DNA from: Eubacterium sp.
GTDB lineage: Bacteria; Bacillota; Clostridia; Lachnospirales; Lachnospiraceae
Length of the DNA: 64,000 bases
Direction of reading: 5' to 3'
Assembly: GCA_017539165.1 (NCBI GenBank)
Contig: JAFYHN010000035.1
Location: 86,822-150,821, forward strand
Shown: one piece after another, positions 36,146 through 44,451 of the stretch
How positions within the stretch are numbered: the first letter of the stretch is position 1
Layout of the letters: the number at the start of each line of letters is the position of its first letter
Made by a program: the position numbers and the translations under genes
Notes under the pieces: generated by a model
The model's database searches: none
The model's input: only the letters and a program-made list of their open reading frames with translations
Told to the model about the DNA's origin: nothing

Positions 36146-36871
36146 TCAACCCTCAAACAAGCTTCCAAGAACCTGATCCCGGCGATTTATAAACATCTCA
36201 GTTATCTTATAGCTCTCCGTCTCCTCGTACTCGATTCTATGAATCTCGCCCTCATCAAAGCTGAGGATATCTGCATCTGGATATCCGAGCAGGATTGGAG
36301 AATGCGTTACTATGATGAACTGTGAACCTTCCTTAACACATCTATCTATCTCATATAAAAGTGTAAGCTGTCTCTGCGGTGACAATGCTGCCTCAGGCTC
36401 GTCGAGGATATAGATACCATTTGCCCCAAAATAGCTTTTAACAACCTCTATAAAGCTCTCGCCATGCGACTTCTTATGAAACTCCTTCGGGATATACATA
36501 TCCGAACCGCCTCTGCTGTATTCCTCTTCCATCGTAGCAACATTATAGAAACTCTCGGCTCTCAGGAAGTAATTCCGCTTAGGCTTGATGTATCCCTTCG
36601 AAAGCCTTATCGAATCGCATAGTTCTGAATGCGAATCATAAGTGGAAAATGTATAATTCTTCGTACCACCTTCCGGATTAAACCCATATGCTATAGCTAT
36701 CGCCTCGAGAAGTGTCGACTTTCCGCTTCCATTTTCGCCTACAAAAAAAGTGACAGGTCTTTCAAATGTCATCTCATCCAGCTGTGATATCGACGGTATA
36801 CTTCTTAAATAACTTGAATTACTTATATCTTCCCACTTAATCCATAAGTCTTTTATGTACATATTATTCAT
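36146..36871 (-). CDS. AAA/ABC-type ATPase (COG3910-like)
   Basis: 241 aa. Walker A is FFVGENGSGKST, Walker B is IYILDEPEAALSP, and the His-switch is IVTHSPILLGYPDAD; the signature segment is a degenerate region before the Walker B. The protein resembles SMC/RecF-like predicted ATPases with no transporter domain. AAGGAG is 8 bases before the ATG. Its cellular role is unknown; relatives occur in DNA-repair and anti-phage contexts, but nothing nearby supports that here. Confidence 0.87.
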   Translation of the reverse strand: MNNMYIKDLWIKWEDISNSSYLRSIPSISQLDEMTFERPVTFFVGENGSGKSTLLEAIAIAYGFNPEGGTKNYTFSTYDSHSELCDSIRLSKGYIKPKRNYFLRAESFYNVATMEEEYSRGGSDMYIPKEFHKKSHGESFIEVVKSYFGANGIYILDEPEAALSPQRQLTLLYEIDRCVKEGSQFIIVTHSPILLGYPDADILSFDEGEIHRIEYEETESYKITEMFINRRDQVLGSLFEG

Positions 36872-37020
36872 AGTTTAGTCTCCTTATGAATACTATCGAA
36901 GATGAAAACATATGTCATTATATTATTACACTCCGAATTAATCAACCAATACGACAGCTAACCTTCTATACAATACAACAATATGAATTCTATAATATAT
37001 AACTCTCAAATCCGCATCAA

Positions 37021-37070
37021 AATCGAGTAGGAGGAATTTCCCATAATTAAGAAACTCCTCCTACTCGATT
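37021..37070 (-). terminator. Strong 20-bp-stem terminator of the riboswitch-controlled gene
   Basis: Arms 37021-37040 and 37051-37070 pair over 20 bp around a 10-base loop. The only imperfect pair is a mismatch on the plus strand but G.U on the minus strand, showing leftward transcription. It lies 30 bases after the stop codon at 37101. Confidence 0.75.
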
Positions 37071-37100
37071 TCTGTCAGAATACTGATACCTTTCATAAAC

Positions 37101-37316
37101 TCAAGCATCCTTTTTTGCACTCTTCTTTCTCCAACCCCTGTACTTTCCACTCTTAACTCTTCCATCTGCAGGACGCTCTGCATCCTCGGGTACAGCCCAA
37201 ACCCCACCAAATTTCATTGCTCCCGGAATAGTTCCATCAGAGCACATAAGCTGAACCCTCCTTGGTGTAACGTTCCATTTTTCCGCTACTTCTTTGATCG
37301 TTAAGAATCCTTCCAT
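37101..37316 (-). CDS. Small helix-turn-helix protein under a c-di-GMP riboswitch
   Basis: 71 aa. Residues 1-45 (FLTIKEVAEKWNVTPRRVQLMCSDGTIPGA..FGGVWAVPE) are an excisionase/MerR-like winged helix; the rest is a basic tail (KSGKYRGWRKKSAKKDA). It has its own promoter (37485-37513), a c-di-GMP-I aptamer, an attenuator hairpin and a final terminator, so it forms a stand-alone transcript switched by the second messenger. Target DNA is unknown; a role as a relay from c-di-GMP to transcription is inference. Confidence 0.85.
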   Translation of the reverse strand: MEGFLTIKEVAEKWNVTPRRVQLMCSDGTIPGAMKFGGVWAVPEDAERPADGRVKSGKYRGWRKKSAKKDA

Positions 37317-37344
37317 AACATTAACCTCGCTTCTCTATATATTT

Positions 37345-37381
37345 AAAAACACCAAACTAGACTTCAAGCCTAATTTGGTGT
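37345..37381 (-). terminator. Riboswitch expression-platform terminator
   Basis: ACACCAAA/TTTGGTGT arms (37381-37374 with 37356-37349) followed on the minus strand by U5, lying between the aptamer and the gene start. Inner pairs are wobbles only on the minus strand. It should abort or allow transcription depending on aptamer state. Confidence 0.85.
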
Positions 37382-37387
37382 AATAAA

Positions 37388-37470
37388 CAAGGTTGCAACT
37401 GGCTGCCATAATATCATCTTAGGCCCTGTAGTTTTGCGTCGCAGAGTTTCCTCTGTTTTGCCGAGTATTA
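37388..37470 (-). promoter_or_regulatory. Cyclic di-GMP-I riboswitch aptamer (GEMM-I)
   Basis: The minus strand shows the GEMM-I consensus elements in order: CGGCAAAAC, a hairpin AGAG-GAAA-CTCT with the GNRA tetraloop, GCGACGCAAAACTACAGGGC, CCTAAG, a variable stem, and ATGGCAGCCAGTTGC containing the tetraloop receptor. It begins just after the predicted transcription start and is followed by a terminator hairpin. Confidence 0.93.
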
Positions 37471-37484
37471 ATATTTATAGTTAT

Positions 37485-37513
37485 ATTGTATTCCTATTAA
37501 CGAAAACCGTCAA
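37485..37513 (-). promoter_or_regulatory. Promoter of the c-di-GMP riboswitch transcript
   Basis: TTGACG (37513-37508), 17-bp spacer, TACAAT (37490-37485) on the minus strand; the start of transcription would be near 37478, a few bases before the aptamer. Confidence 0.8.
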
Positions 37514-37543
37514 CGAAAAAATGCGTTTTTCCGAAAAAAATTT

Positions 37544-38206
37544 TTACTTACATTTCCTGCCGCTAACTATCTCAAAATTATACTTAACAATTCCAAGATC
37601 TATCCTTGTATAAGCGCCCTTCTGAGCAGTTATGATAACTTCGTCACCATCGAGTGTAACAAAGAATTTCTGCTGATTAAGAGCTGTTGGAGCCATCATA
37701 GCGGCTACCAATCCATTCTTAAACCAGTTTGGCATTTCTTCTTCAGTAACATTGCATAGCTTTCTTACTTTTTTCGACCTGTGTTTAACCCCTTCGGTCT
37801 CTCCATAGCCAAATGCTATAACACATACAAGTTTCTCGCCCTTGCTGCATTCAGCTTTACATTTGCCCTTCTTATAAGAACCGGCTACCCAACATGAGTT
37901 AAGCCCCATCTTCTGTGCGGCGATAACCATCTTCTCCCCATAGTATCCACATACTTCCTCAAGATTATCCATCTTCTTATCGCCGACTAAAGCTATATAA
38001 TTCACGGCATTCTTAAACTTTCCGTAATGTGCCAGAAATGAATCAAAACATTCGGGATCATCATATATCACCTGAATCTTAAGTCCACTTTCTTCATTAC
38101 ATTCCCTGGCAAGCTCATCCAGTTTTGTACGGATGTCCTCTTCTATTGGGATATCCTTGTACTGCCGTACACTATGCCGCCTCTTGATCACTTCTTTTAC
38201 GTCCAT
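37544..38206 (-). CDS. Nitroreductase-family protein
   Basis: 220 aa from the ATG at 38206, which has AAGGAG 9 bases upstream; the open frame continues to 38248 without a signal. MDVKEVIKRRHSVRQYKDIP is the classic FMN-binding start of the family, and YGEKMVIAAQKMGLNSCWVAG and IAFGYGE complete the fold. The tail (TALNQQKFFV...YTRIDLGIVKYNFEI) is the TM1586-like nitroreductase type. It probably reduces nitro or quinone compounds using NAD(P)H. Confidence 0.9.
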   Translation of the reverse strand: MDVKEVIKRRHSVRQYKDIPIEEDIRTKLDELARECNEESGLKIQVIYDDPECFDSFLAHYGKFKNAVNYIALVGDKKMDNLEEVCGYYGEKMVIAAQKMGLNSCWVAGSYKKGKCKAECSKGEKLVCVIAFGYGETEGVKHRSKKVRKLCNVTEEEMPNWFKNGLVAAMMAPTALNQQKFFVTLDGDEVIITAQKGAYTRIDLGIVKYNFEIVSGRKCK

Positions 38207-38348
38207 CGGGTCATTCTCCTTTTGCAACACTAATACATTATAAAACATCTTTTGCTTTAAAATACCACATTTCCTAATATAGCATATTTAGGTATTTTTC
38301 CACAACACCAAAAAATAATATATAGTTTCCAAAGAATGACCATTCCTC

Positions 38349-39737
38349 TTAAGCCGTTACTCTTAGCGGCAGCTTAAGGATCACCGTTGTACCTATACCC
38401 AGTTTACTTTTTATATCAAGATTGCCACCATGAAAATTCATGATCCTATTGCAGAGTGCAAGCCCAAGTCCTGCGCCATGCTCCTTTCGGCTTCTTGATT
38501 TATCGACCATATAGAAAGCCTCTTTAACTCTGCTGAGTTCATTTTCCGATATTCCGATCCCGTTATCCTCTATAGCGAGAACATAAGCAGACGAACCGGC
38601 TTTATTACCTTTTATCTTAATCTGTTTAGCACCTGCTTTAAGGGCATTATCAATTACATTTATGACAACAGTCTTGAAGAGGTCATAATCGACGAATATG
38701 TATTCATCTTCTACATTGCAATCAATAACTGCTTCACGCTTTTCAATCTTCGGATTGATAGAAAGTCTGACATCCTCGATCATCTCATTAGTCTGGATCT
38801 CTTCTTTCTTAAGTCCGGATTGTTTCAGTGAAACTATATCCATTAGTTTCTCCGATAAAGCAAGAAGTCGCATCCCCTCATTCATTATAGCTGACGCAGC
38901 TTCTTTTCTCTCTTCATCATCAAGTCGCATCTGGTATATATAATCCGCATATCCGATAACACTCGTCATCGGTGATTTAGTCTCATGTGCAAATGCAGCA
39001 ATAAAATCTTCTTTCTGTTTAACAGAAAGCTCGAGAGCATCAATCTTTTCGCGTATCATTTCCGACATGTAATTAAATGTATGAGCCAGTTCTCCTAACT
39101 CGTCATTTGAAGTAACATCAATCTTAAATCCATAGTTTCCATCAGCAATCTCCTTACTTGCTTCAGACATATGTCTGATAGGCTTAGTAAGATGATTAGA
39201 GAACAGAACTGCAAAGATCGTACCGCCAAGCAAGACGCACAAAAAAATAACCACATACCATCTTCGTTGCGCGTTAACATCATTAATAAACTCTGTCACA
39301 TCGTCCGCCGAGGTACATTTGTACACAACATTATCCTTTTTATATATACTGTAACAGACTACATATGTAGAACCATCAATCTTACATATCTCATATCCAG
39401 TACCTTTTCCAGAAGCATTATCATACTCAATGTCTGGATTGATACTATTGTAAACCTCTTTACCGTTCATCTCGATGGCAACCATAGGTCTACCGTCTAT
39501 TACGGTCTCATCAGCAACTTTTTTTACAAGAACAGGATCCGCTATCTGTTCTTTAGTAGCTGTTTCAAGTTTATTCTTAAATACGCACATGAATATGCTG
39601 TATCGGTCAAGACAGTTTTTAATCTCTCGCTCCTTGGTATGATTCAGAAATGAACCAATCGTAAGATATCCCGTGATCAGAAGCGACACGATGATAACTG
39701 CCATCATCCCGATGTACAGCTTAACAAATATCTTCAA
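38349..39737 (-). CDS. Sensor histidine kinase
   Basis: 462 aa from a TTG at 39737, preceded by AGGAAGAGACGA and overlapping the regulator gene by 17 bases; a longer frame to 39842 would overlap it by 122 bases and is unlikely. Two membrane segments (about residues 8-30 and 158-180) with an extracytoplasmic sensor, then HAMP (SNHLTKPIRHMSEA), the His box AAFAHETKSPMTSVIGYADY, and ATPase boxes NVIDNALKAG, IEDNGIGIS and HGAGLGLALCNRI. Partner of the response regulator upstream. The signal is unknown. Confidence 0.92.
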   Translation of the reverse strand: MKIFVKLYIGMMAVIIVSLLITGYLTIGSFLNHTKEREIKNCLDRYSIFMCVFKNKLETATKEQIADPVLVKKVADETVIDGRPMVAIEMNGKEVYNSINPDIEYDNASGKGTGYEICKIDGSTYVVCYSIYKKDNVVYKCTSADDVTEFINDVNAQRRWYVVIFLCVLLGGTIFAVLFSNHLTKPIRHMSEASKEIADGNYGFKIDVTSNDELGELAHTFNYMSEMIREKIDALELSVKQKEDFIAAFAHETKSPMTSVIGYADYIYQMRLDDEERKEAASAIMNEGMRLLALSEKLMDIVSLKQSGLKKEEIQTNEMIEDVRLSINPKIEKREAVIDCNVEDEYIFVDYDLFKTVVINVIDNALKAGAKQIKIKGNKAGSSAYVLAIEDNGIGISENELSRVKEAFYMVDKSRSRKEHGAGLGLALCNRIMNFHGGNLDIKSKLGIGTTVILKLPLRVTA

Positions 39738-40401
39738 TCGTCTCTTCCTCTGTAACTTCCATCCTGTATCCAATTCTGAAAATAGTCTTGATAACATCTT
39801 CATATCCAAGTTTCTGACGCAGTCTCTTAATGTGATTATCAAGAGTTCTTGTATCTCCTAAGTATTCTTCCTGCCAAACTGTCTCATAAAGCTGTTCACG
39901 GCTTAAAGCAACATTCTTATTCAGAATAAACATATTAAGAAGCTCATATTCCTTTGGCGCAAGACCTACTTCCACACCTTCCTTCAAAACCTGTCTGGAC
40001 GAACGATTAATCGTTACACCTTTGTATGTGAAAATGTCATCATACGGCATGGTTCTGCGCATCAGTGCTTCTACTCTTGCCACCAGCTCACCAAGCTGAA
40101 AAGGTTTGCTGAGATAATCATCTGCTCCCATATTCAAACCTCTTATCCTGTCGCTCACCTGATTCATGGCAGACATAATGATTATTGGAGTCCTGGTCGG
40201 ACGGATATATTCCAAAAGCTCATATCCACTGACCTTTGGAAGCATCAGATCCAACAATACCATATCCCAATTATTTGAGTCGAAAAGCTCCTCCCCTTCT
40301 TCGCCATCGTATGCAAACTTGCAGTTGTAACCATTTCCCGTAAGAGACTTACCGATAAGTTTAGAGATATCCTTATCATCTTCAATAATCAAAACATTCA
40401 T
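39721..40401 (-). CDS. OmpR-family response regulator
   Basis: 226 aa. Receiver: IIEDDKDI, phosphoacceptor in MVLLDLMLPKVSGYE, MSAMNQ, KPFQLGE. Winged-helix effector ends IFRIGYRMEV with a short acidic tail. Followed by its kinase with a 17-base overlap. First gene of a two-gene operon; target genes cannot be told from the sequence. Confidence 0.94.
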   Translation of the reverse strand: MNVLIIEDDKDISKLIGKSLTGNGYNCKFAYDGEEGEELFDSNNWDMVLLDLMLPKVSGYELLEYIRPTRTPIIIMSAMNQVSDRIRGLNMGADDYLSKPFQLGELVARVEALMRRTMPYDDIFTYKGVTINRSSRQVLKEGVEVGLAPKEYELLNMFILNKNVALSREQLYETVWQEEYLGDTRTLDNHIKRLRQKLGYEDVIKTIFRIGYRMEVTEEETIEDIC

Positions 40402-40577
40402 AATAAATAATAACCCTTCACTAAATATTCTTAAATTCTTTCTCCGAATTGGAGAATATACTATAAACGATTATTATTTTTTACTTCTATAACTTTCCCC
40501 TGTTATTTACTTTTTTGATATTGTACTCAAATATTCCATCTTATTGCAATCAAACATATTCATTTAAAGAAAAAAGC

Positions 40578-41384
40578 TTAAAATGCACTCTGAAGATATT
40601 GTTTTCTCAACTCGTCTATATCCCCATCCGACAAGCCAAGTCCTTTATGGATAAATGTTTCAAAATCCCCATACTTCTCTTCGACAGCATCATAATATGC
40701 TTGAATATATTCTTCCTCTGCTCCAAAAAGATAACGAAGCGCCTCATCAGCAAGATCACTATCTGTACCGAGTTGCTTCTTTACAAAACCAGTCAGGAAT
40801 GCTATATCTTTCTCCAGATATTTATTTGTAGACATATAATCTTCTATTATATCTTCTCTCGGAATCCCGAGTATCTCCTCAACAATAACAGATGCGATTC
40901 CTGCCCTGTCCTTACCTGCTGTACAGTGCCACAGAACCGCACCCTCGTGTGGTTTTATAAGAGATCGAATAAACTTAGAATACTGCGAAACCGCAAAGTC
41001 CTCAACGAATCCCCTGTACATCTTACACATATATTTCTTAGCCTCTGTCGGCTTCTGTGCAAGAGTAGCAAATATCTTCTTATCCGCATCTTTCTCTCTA
41101 GTAACTCCAGCGGTAAGATTATCCATGATCGGATTATGAATATATGATATACTCTCAAGTTCGATATCAGGTTTCTCAGATCTTTCCTGCTCTGTTCTAA
41201 AGTCTATAACTGTTTTGACATTTCCCTTAAGCTTTTCACGGTCATCGTCGGAAAGCTCTGAAAGATGCCCTGCCCTGATAAAGCATCCCTGCTTTATAAC
41301 TGAACCGTCTCTGTTCTTCATTCCTCCTAAGTCACGTATGTTGTGTAACTTATCAAATTCAAGTTTTCTACTTATGTTGCTCAT
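40578..41384 (-). CDS. Protein tyrosine phosphatase (Y_phosphatase3 type)
   Basis: 268 aa. The P-loop HCTAGKDRAGIAS carries the catalytic Cys and Arg; an upstream VIDFRTEQERSEKPD segment and NIRDLGG near the start match the IphP/LipA-like family of dual-specificity or lipid phosphatases. Its ATG is one base after the stop of the MgtC-like gene with GGAGCAG overlapping that gene's end, so the two are co-translated. No signal peptide. Confidence 0.92.
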   Translation of the reverse strand: MSNISRKLEFDKLHNIRDLGGMKNRDGSVIKQGCFIRAGHLSELSDDDREKLKGNVKTVIDFRTEQERSEKPDIELESISYIHNPIMDNLTAGVTREKDADKKIFATLAQKPTEAKKYMCKMYRGFVEDFAVSQYSKFIRSLIKPHEGAVLWHCTAGKDRAGIASVIVEEILGIPREDIIEDYMSTNKYLEKDIAFLTGFVKKQLGTDSDLADEALRYLFGAEEEYIQAYYDAVEEKYGDFETFIHKGLGLSDGDIDELRKQYLQSAF

Positions 41385-41385
41385 T

Positions 41386-42060
41386 TTACTGCTCCAATTT
41401 CTCGTAAGATACGGAAAGTACGTTCATCTCAAAGATGTCATTTGTCAGCTTGACAAAATAATCATCTTCATGACCTGTACCAACCTTGATATTGATTCTA
41501 AACTTATCAGGAGTAATGCTGTTTACTGCAATAGAATTAACAAGATTCTTGTCGTTTATGATCCTCTCATAAACAGTTTCTTTGATCCCGTTGACCTCTT
41601 CTTTCATACATACAATGTTCACCTGATAAGTATTGCTGTCATTGTCCACCAGGAAACTGATCGGCTTTATCTTCTTTGCGGTAATATTCAGTATCAGATT
41701 CAGCAGGATCAGGATGCTCGTTATGATAAAAGCATACTTGAAGTATCCATACGCTACTAAGATACTGATTCCGGAAGTACTCCACAGCGTTGCACTTGTA
41801 TTAAGTCCATTTACAGTCAACCCATTCTTGAAGATAACGCCACTACAGAGAAAACCGATTCCAGTTACTATATTTGCTGACATCCTGATATCTGGATAAC
41901 CAAGCAGAATCTCAATCATGCAAAAAGCAAAAGTACCGACTGCTATAAGAAATGTAGTCTTAATCTCAATATGATGACCACCGATCTGTCTCTCAATTCC
42001 GATAAGCAGACCAATAGCTGCGACTACAAAAAGCCTGACGATAAATTCATGTACGGTCAT
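41386..42060 (-). CDS. MgtC/SapB family membrane protein
   Basis: 224 aa. Starts MTVHEFIVRLFVVAAIGLLIGIERQIGGHHIEIKT with the family motif IGxERQ, then three to four more membrane segments (VTGIGFLCSGVIFKNG), and a cytoplasmic ACT-like C-terminal domain (about 145-224). MgtC-type proteins modulate Mg2+ homeostasis, ATP synthase or membrane potential. The ribosome site AAGGAGGTGATTCC is an almost full anti-16S match. It is co-transcribed with a tyrosine phosphatase. Confidence 0.92.
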   Translation of the reverse strand: MTVHEFIVRLFVVAAIGLLIGIERQIGGHHIEIKTTFLIAVGTFAFCMIEILLGYPDIRMSANIVTGIGFLCSGVIFKNGLTVNGLNTSATLWSTSGISILVAYGYFKYAFIITSILILLNLILNITAKKIKPISFLVDNDSNTYQVNIVCMKEEVNGIKETVYERIINDKNLVNSIAVNSITPDKFRINIKVGTGHEDDYFVKLTNDIFEMNVLSVSYEKLEQ

Positions 42061-42106
42061 AAGGAATCACCTCCTTACCAACATATATATCTATATTTTA
42101 ACACAA

Positions 42107-42139
42107 AATCAGCACGGACAAAACCCATCCGTGCTGATT
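42107..42139 (-). terminator. Terminator of the WYL regulator gene
   Basis: A 12-bp exact stem AATCAGCACGGA with its complement (42107-42118, 42128-42139) around a 9-base loop, followed by a T-run on the minus strand, 25 bases after the WYL stop codon. Confidence 0.85.
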
Positions 42140-42164
42140 GATAATCATCTTTCTCCTTTTTGTA

Positions 42165-43148
42165 TTATTCTGTAAATGATCTTGCAAGCAATTCATTCAT
42201 ATCTTTTTTTACAGACTCCGGTTTAGTGATAACCGCATCTCCTCCAAGTGCGAGTAACCAGCCAAAGAACTGATAGCTCACTGCCACATCGACATTAACT
42301 GTAAAATGTTCTTCATCAACAGGACGCATTCTGACGTCATTTCCAAACTGATCTACTATAACGTTAGATAGATAATTCTTGCACTTAAGAGTCACCGTCT
42401 GCTCTTCCCCGGCAAACATCCTGAACCTCTTCTTTGTGTAAATGGCTTTATCCTGATTCTTGAATATAACTGTTCCCTTTCTCTTCTTGTCGATCACTTC
42501 AATATCAGTCATCTTATCAACACGGTAATGCTTCAGCATATCATTTTCAGCATCAAAACCGATCATATAATAATTCTCATCATCCCAGCAAAGCGCCCAC
42601 GGACTGATCTCATATAGCATGCCATCATGACGGTATTCCTTCTCGCCCTTTATATTCCAGCTGAAATACTTGAACCGTATCATATTCCCTTCGCTTATAG
42701 CCGTATGAACCGCATCAATCGCATAGTATATGGTCTCATCCATATTTTTAATACGACCTGCAACATACACTTCACGTTCCAGAAGCTTCGCATCATAAAT
42801 GCTGACCAAAGACTCCAGCTTCTTGATCAGCTCTCTAGTCTTTCTGACCGTTATAAACTTAGATGATTGAATCGCATCCACCAGAAACTTAAGCTCAGCT
42901 ATCTCAAATTCTCTATCACCACAATGATAAAAAGTCTGCGGTCCTATCCTCTCTTTAATGATATCAAGACCAAATGTATTCAAAGCCTCGATATCATCAT
43001 AGACACTTTTTCTGTTAGCATCGATTCCATATCTTCCTAATTCCGCGATGATCTGCGGCATAGTAAGATAATGTTCATCATCAGTTTTTTCCTTAAATAT
43101 CTTCGATAGATATAGTAACTTAAGCTTCTGATTATTGCCCCTTGCCAT
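42165..43148 (-). CDS. WYL-domain transcriptional regulator
   Basis: 327 aa from the ATG at 43148 (GGAGG 5 bases before); a frame extends to 43160. N-terminal helix-turn-helix (about 10-65, MPQIIAELGRYGI.ANRKSVYDDIEAL), then a WYL domain (about 140-215, YHDGM/LYEISPWALCWDDENYYMIGF...HYRVDKM) and a C-terminal WCX segment. WYL proteins sense nucleic acids or nucleotide ligands and often control defence or DNA-damage genes. Transcribed alone with its own terminator. Confidence 0.92.
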   Translation of the reverse strand: MARGNNQKLKLLYLSKIFKEKTDDEHYLTMPQIIAELGRYGIDANRKSVYDDIEALNTFGLDIIKERIGPQTFYHCGDREFEIAELKFLVDAIQSSKFITVRKTRELIKKLESLVSIYDAKLLEREVYVAGRIKNMDETIYYAIDAVHTAISEGNMIRFKYFSWNIKGEKEYRHDGMLYEISPWALCWDDENYYMIGFDAENDMLKHYRVDKMTDIEVIDKKRKGTVIFKNQDKAIYTKKRFRMFAGEEQTVTLKCKNYLSNVIVDQFGNDVRMRPVDEEHFTVNVDVAVSYQFFGWLLALGGDAVITKPESVKKDMNELLARSFTE

Positions 43149-43247
43149 AAGCGCCTCCATTCAAAACATTCCATTTAATATCGGTTCAATATCAAATCAA
43201 ACATCTTTATAATTATAACACATGGGGCGATAAAGGGACACCTGAAT

Positions 43248-43475
43248 TCAGGCAGATTTACGCTGATAACGTTCAGGCATTCTCTTTCTCATTATAGACT
43301 CTATCACAAGATCTCTTTCATAAGCTTCACGCTCATACATTTCTCTCTCCTGCGCACTAATTGCATCCACAACTCCGAATACATCTTCTCTGCACTCATC
43401 GAAGAATGAACAACCAAGGCAGCAGCCTGCACAATCTTTATAACCCATCATCCAGAATTTAAGTCTTTCCCACAT
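43248..43475 (-). CDS. Small cysteine-rich protein
   Basis: 75 aa. Four or five cysteines (DCAGCCLGCSFFDEC, residues 14-28) form a likely metal-binding cluster, followed by a charged helix (AQEREMYEREAYERDLV). AGGAGGT lies close before the ATG. The role is unknown; it may be a zinc or iron-sulphur scaffold. Confidence 0.7.
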   Translation of the reverse strand: MWERLKFWMMGYKDCAGCCLGCSFFDECREDVFGVVDAISAQEREMYEREAYERDLVIESIMRKRMPERYQRKSA

Positions 43476-43655
43476 ATTTCCGACCTCCTAATCAGATTTT
43501 GTTATTAACTGATTCTATAGTATTACATAAGGTGTCCCATAATATTGCCATCTATAAAAACTAAGTTTTTCTTCATCACTTCTTAATAATTACTATATTC
43601 TTTCTAAAAATTTAGAGACTAGTATATCCCCCAGAAAGGAAAAAAGGTGACGCTT

Positions 43656-44399
43656 ATGAAATCAAACAAGAAAATGATAACAAAATACGTTTTAATAGCG
43701 GGAACTTCTCTAATGTTTTCCGTCGGAACACTTTCCGTTCTGACAAAAATCGTTACAGAAGCCAAAACACCAGATTCAAATACTTCAAAAAATTCTGATG
43801 AATTAGATTCCGACGAATATGACGAAAAATGGACATTACTCCTTGTAAATGAAAAAAATCCTGTTCCAGAAGACTACAGTGTCGAACTGACAGATCTTGC
43901 TAACGGAAAACAGGTTGATTCTAGAATATACTCAGATCTGCAGGAAATGTTTGATGCCGCACGAAACACAGGATTGGACCTCTATGTAAGAGAGGGATAT
44001 AGAACGCGTGAAGAACAGCAGAACCTTATGGACGAAAGAATACAGGCATATGAAAATGAAGGATACACATATAAAGAAGCAAAGAAAAAGACCGAAGAAT
44101 ACGTTGCTCTTCCAGGAACAAGCGAACACGAGCTTGGAATCAGCATTGATATAAATGCCAACAACGAAGTCTGTGATGACGAATCAGTATACACCTGGCT
44201 CAACGAAAACGCATACAAATACGGTTTCATCAAAAGATATCCCGAAAACAAAACAGATATAACAGGAATAAACGATGAACCATGGCACTATAGATACGTC
44301 GGCAAAAAAGCCGCAAAAGAGATGAAAGAAAAAGACCTCTGCCTTGAAGAATACGTAGGAAGTACCTCATGGATAAAATCCTTGCTCCACACCGACTAA
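43656..44399 (+). CDS. VanY-like M15 D-alanyl-D-alanine carboxypeptidase
   Basis: 247 aa from the ATG at 43656 (AAGGTG 6 bases upstream; a GTG at 43647 overlaps that site). N-terminal membrane anchor/signal (about 5-30). Zinc and catalytic residues are in LPGTSEHELGISIDIN and NDEPWHYRYVG, with YREGYRTREEQ before them, the standard M15B set. It should trim the terminal D-Ala from peptidoglycan precursors at the cell surface. It is a lone plus-strand gene, ended by palindrome copy 4. Confidence 0.93.
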   Translation: MKSNKKMITKYVLIAGTSLMFSVGTLSVLTKIVTEAKTPDSNTSKNSDELDSDEYDEKWTLLLVNEKNPVPEDYSVELTDLANGKQVDSRIYSDLQEMFDAARNTGLDLYVREGYRTREEQQNLMDERIQAYENEGYTYKEAKKKTEEYVALPGTSEHELGISIDINANNEVCDDESVYTWLNENAYKYGFIKRYPENKTDITGINDEPWHYRYVGKKAAKEMKEKDLCLEEYVGSTSWIKSLLHTD

Positions 44400-44439
44400 A
44401 AATATGACAGTTGAAATCTGATTTCAACTGTCATATTTT
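44399..44439. terminator. 41-bp perfect palindrome, copy 4, between convergent genes
   Basis: 20-base arms around a T, starting at the last base of the VanY stop codon and ending 12 bases before the stop of the convergent dehydrogenase gene. This position, plus A/T tracts on both sides, strongly supports bidirectional termination. Same family as copies at 2313, 4137 and 9501, although 35 kb away. Confidence 0.85.
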
Positions 44440-44451
44440 TATGTAAACTAA

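Noticed and set aside
39738-39842. Longer N-terminus of the histidine kinase
   Set aside because: It would overlap the response-regulator gene by more than 100 bases; a TTG with a good ribosome site at 39737 gives the normal start before the first membrane segment.
40515-41147. 210-codon plus-strand frame
   Set aside because: Antisense to the tyrosine phosphatase gene, which has an intact active site and good start.
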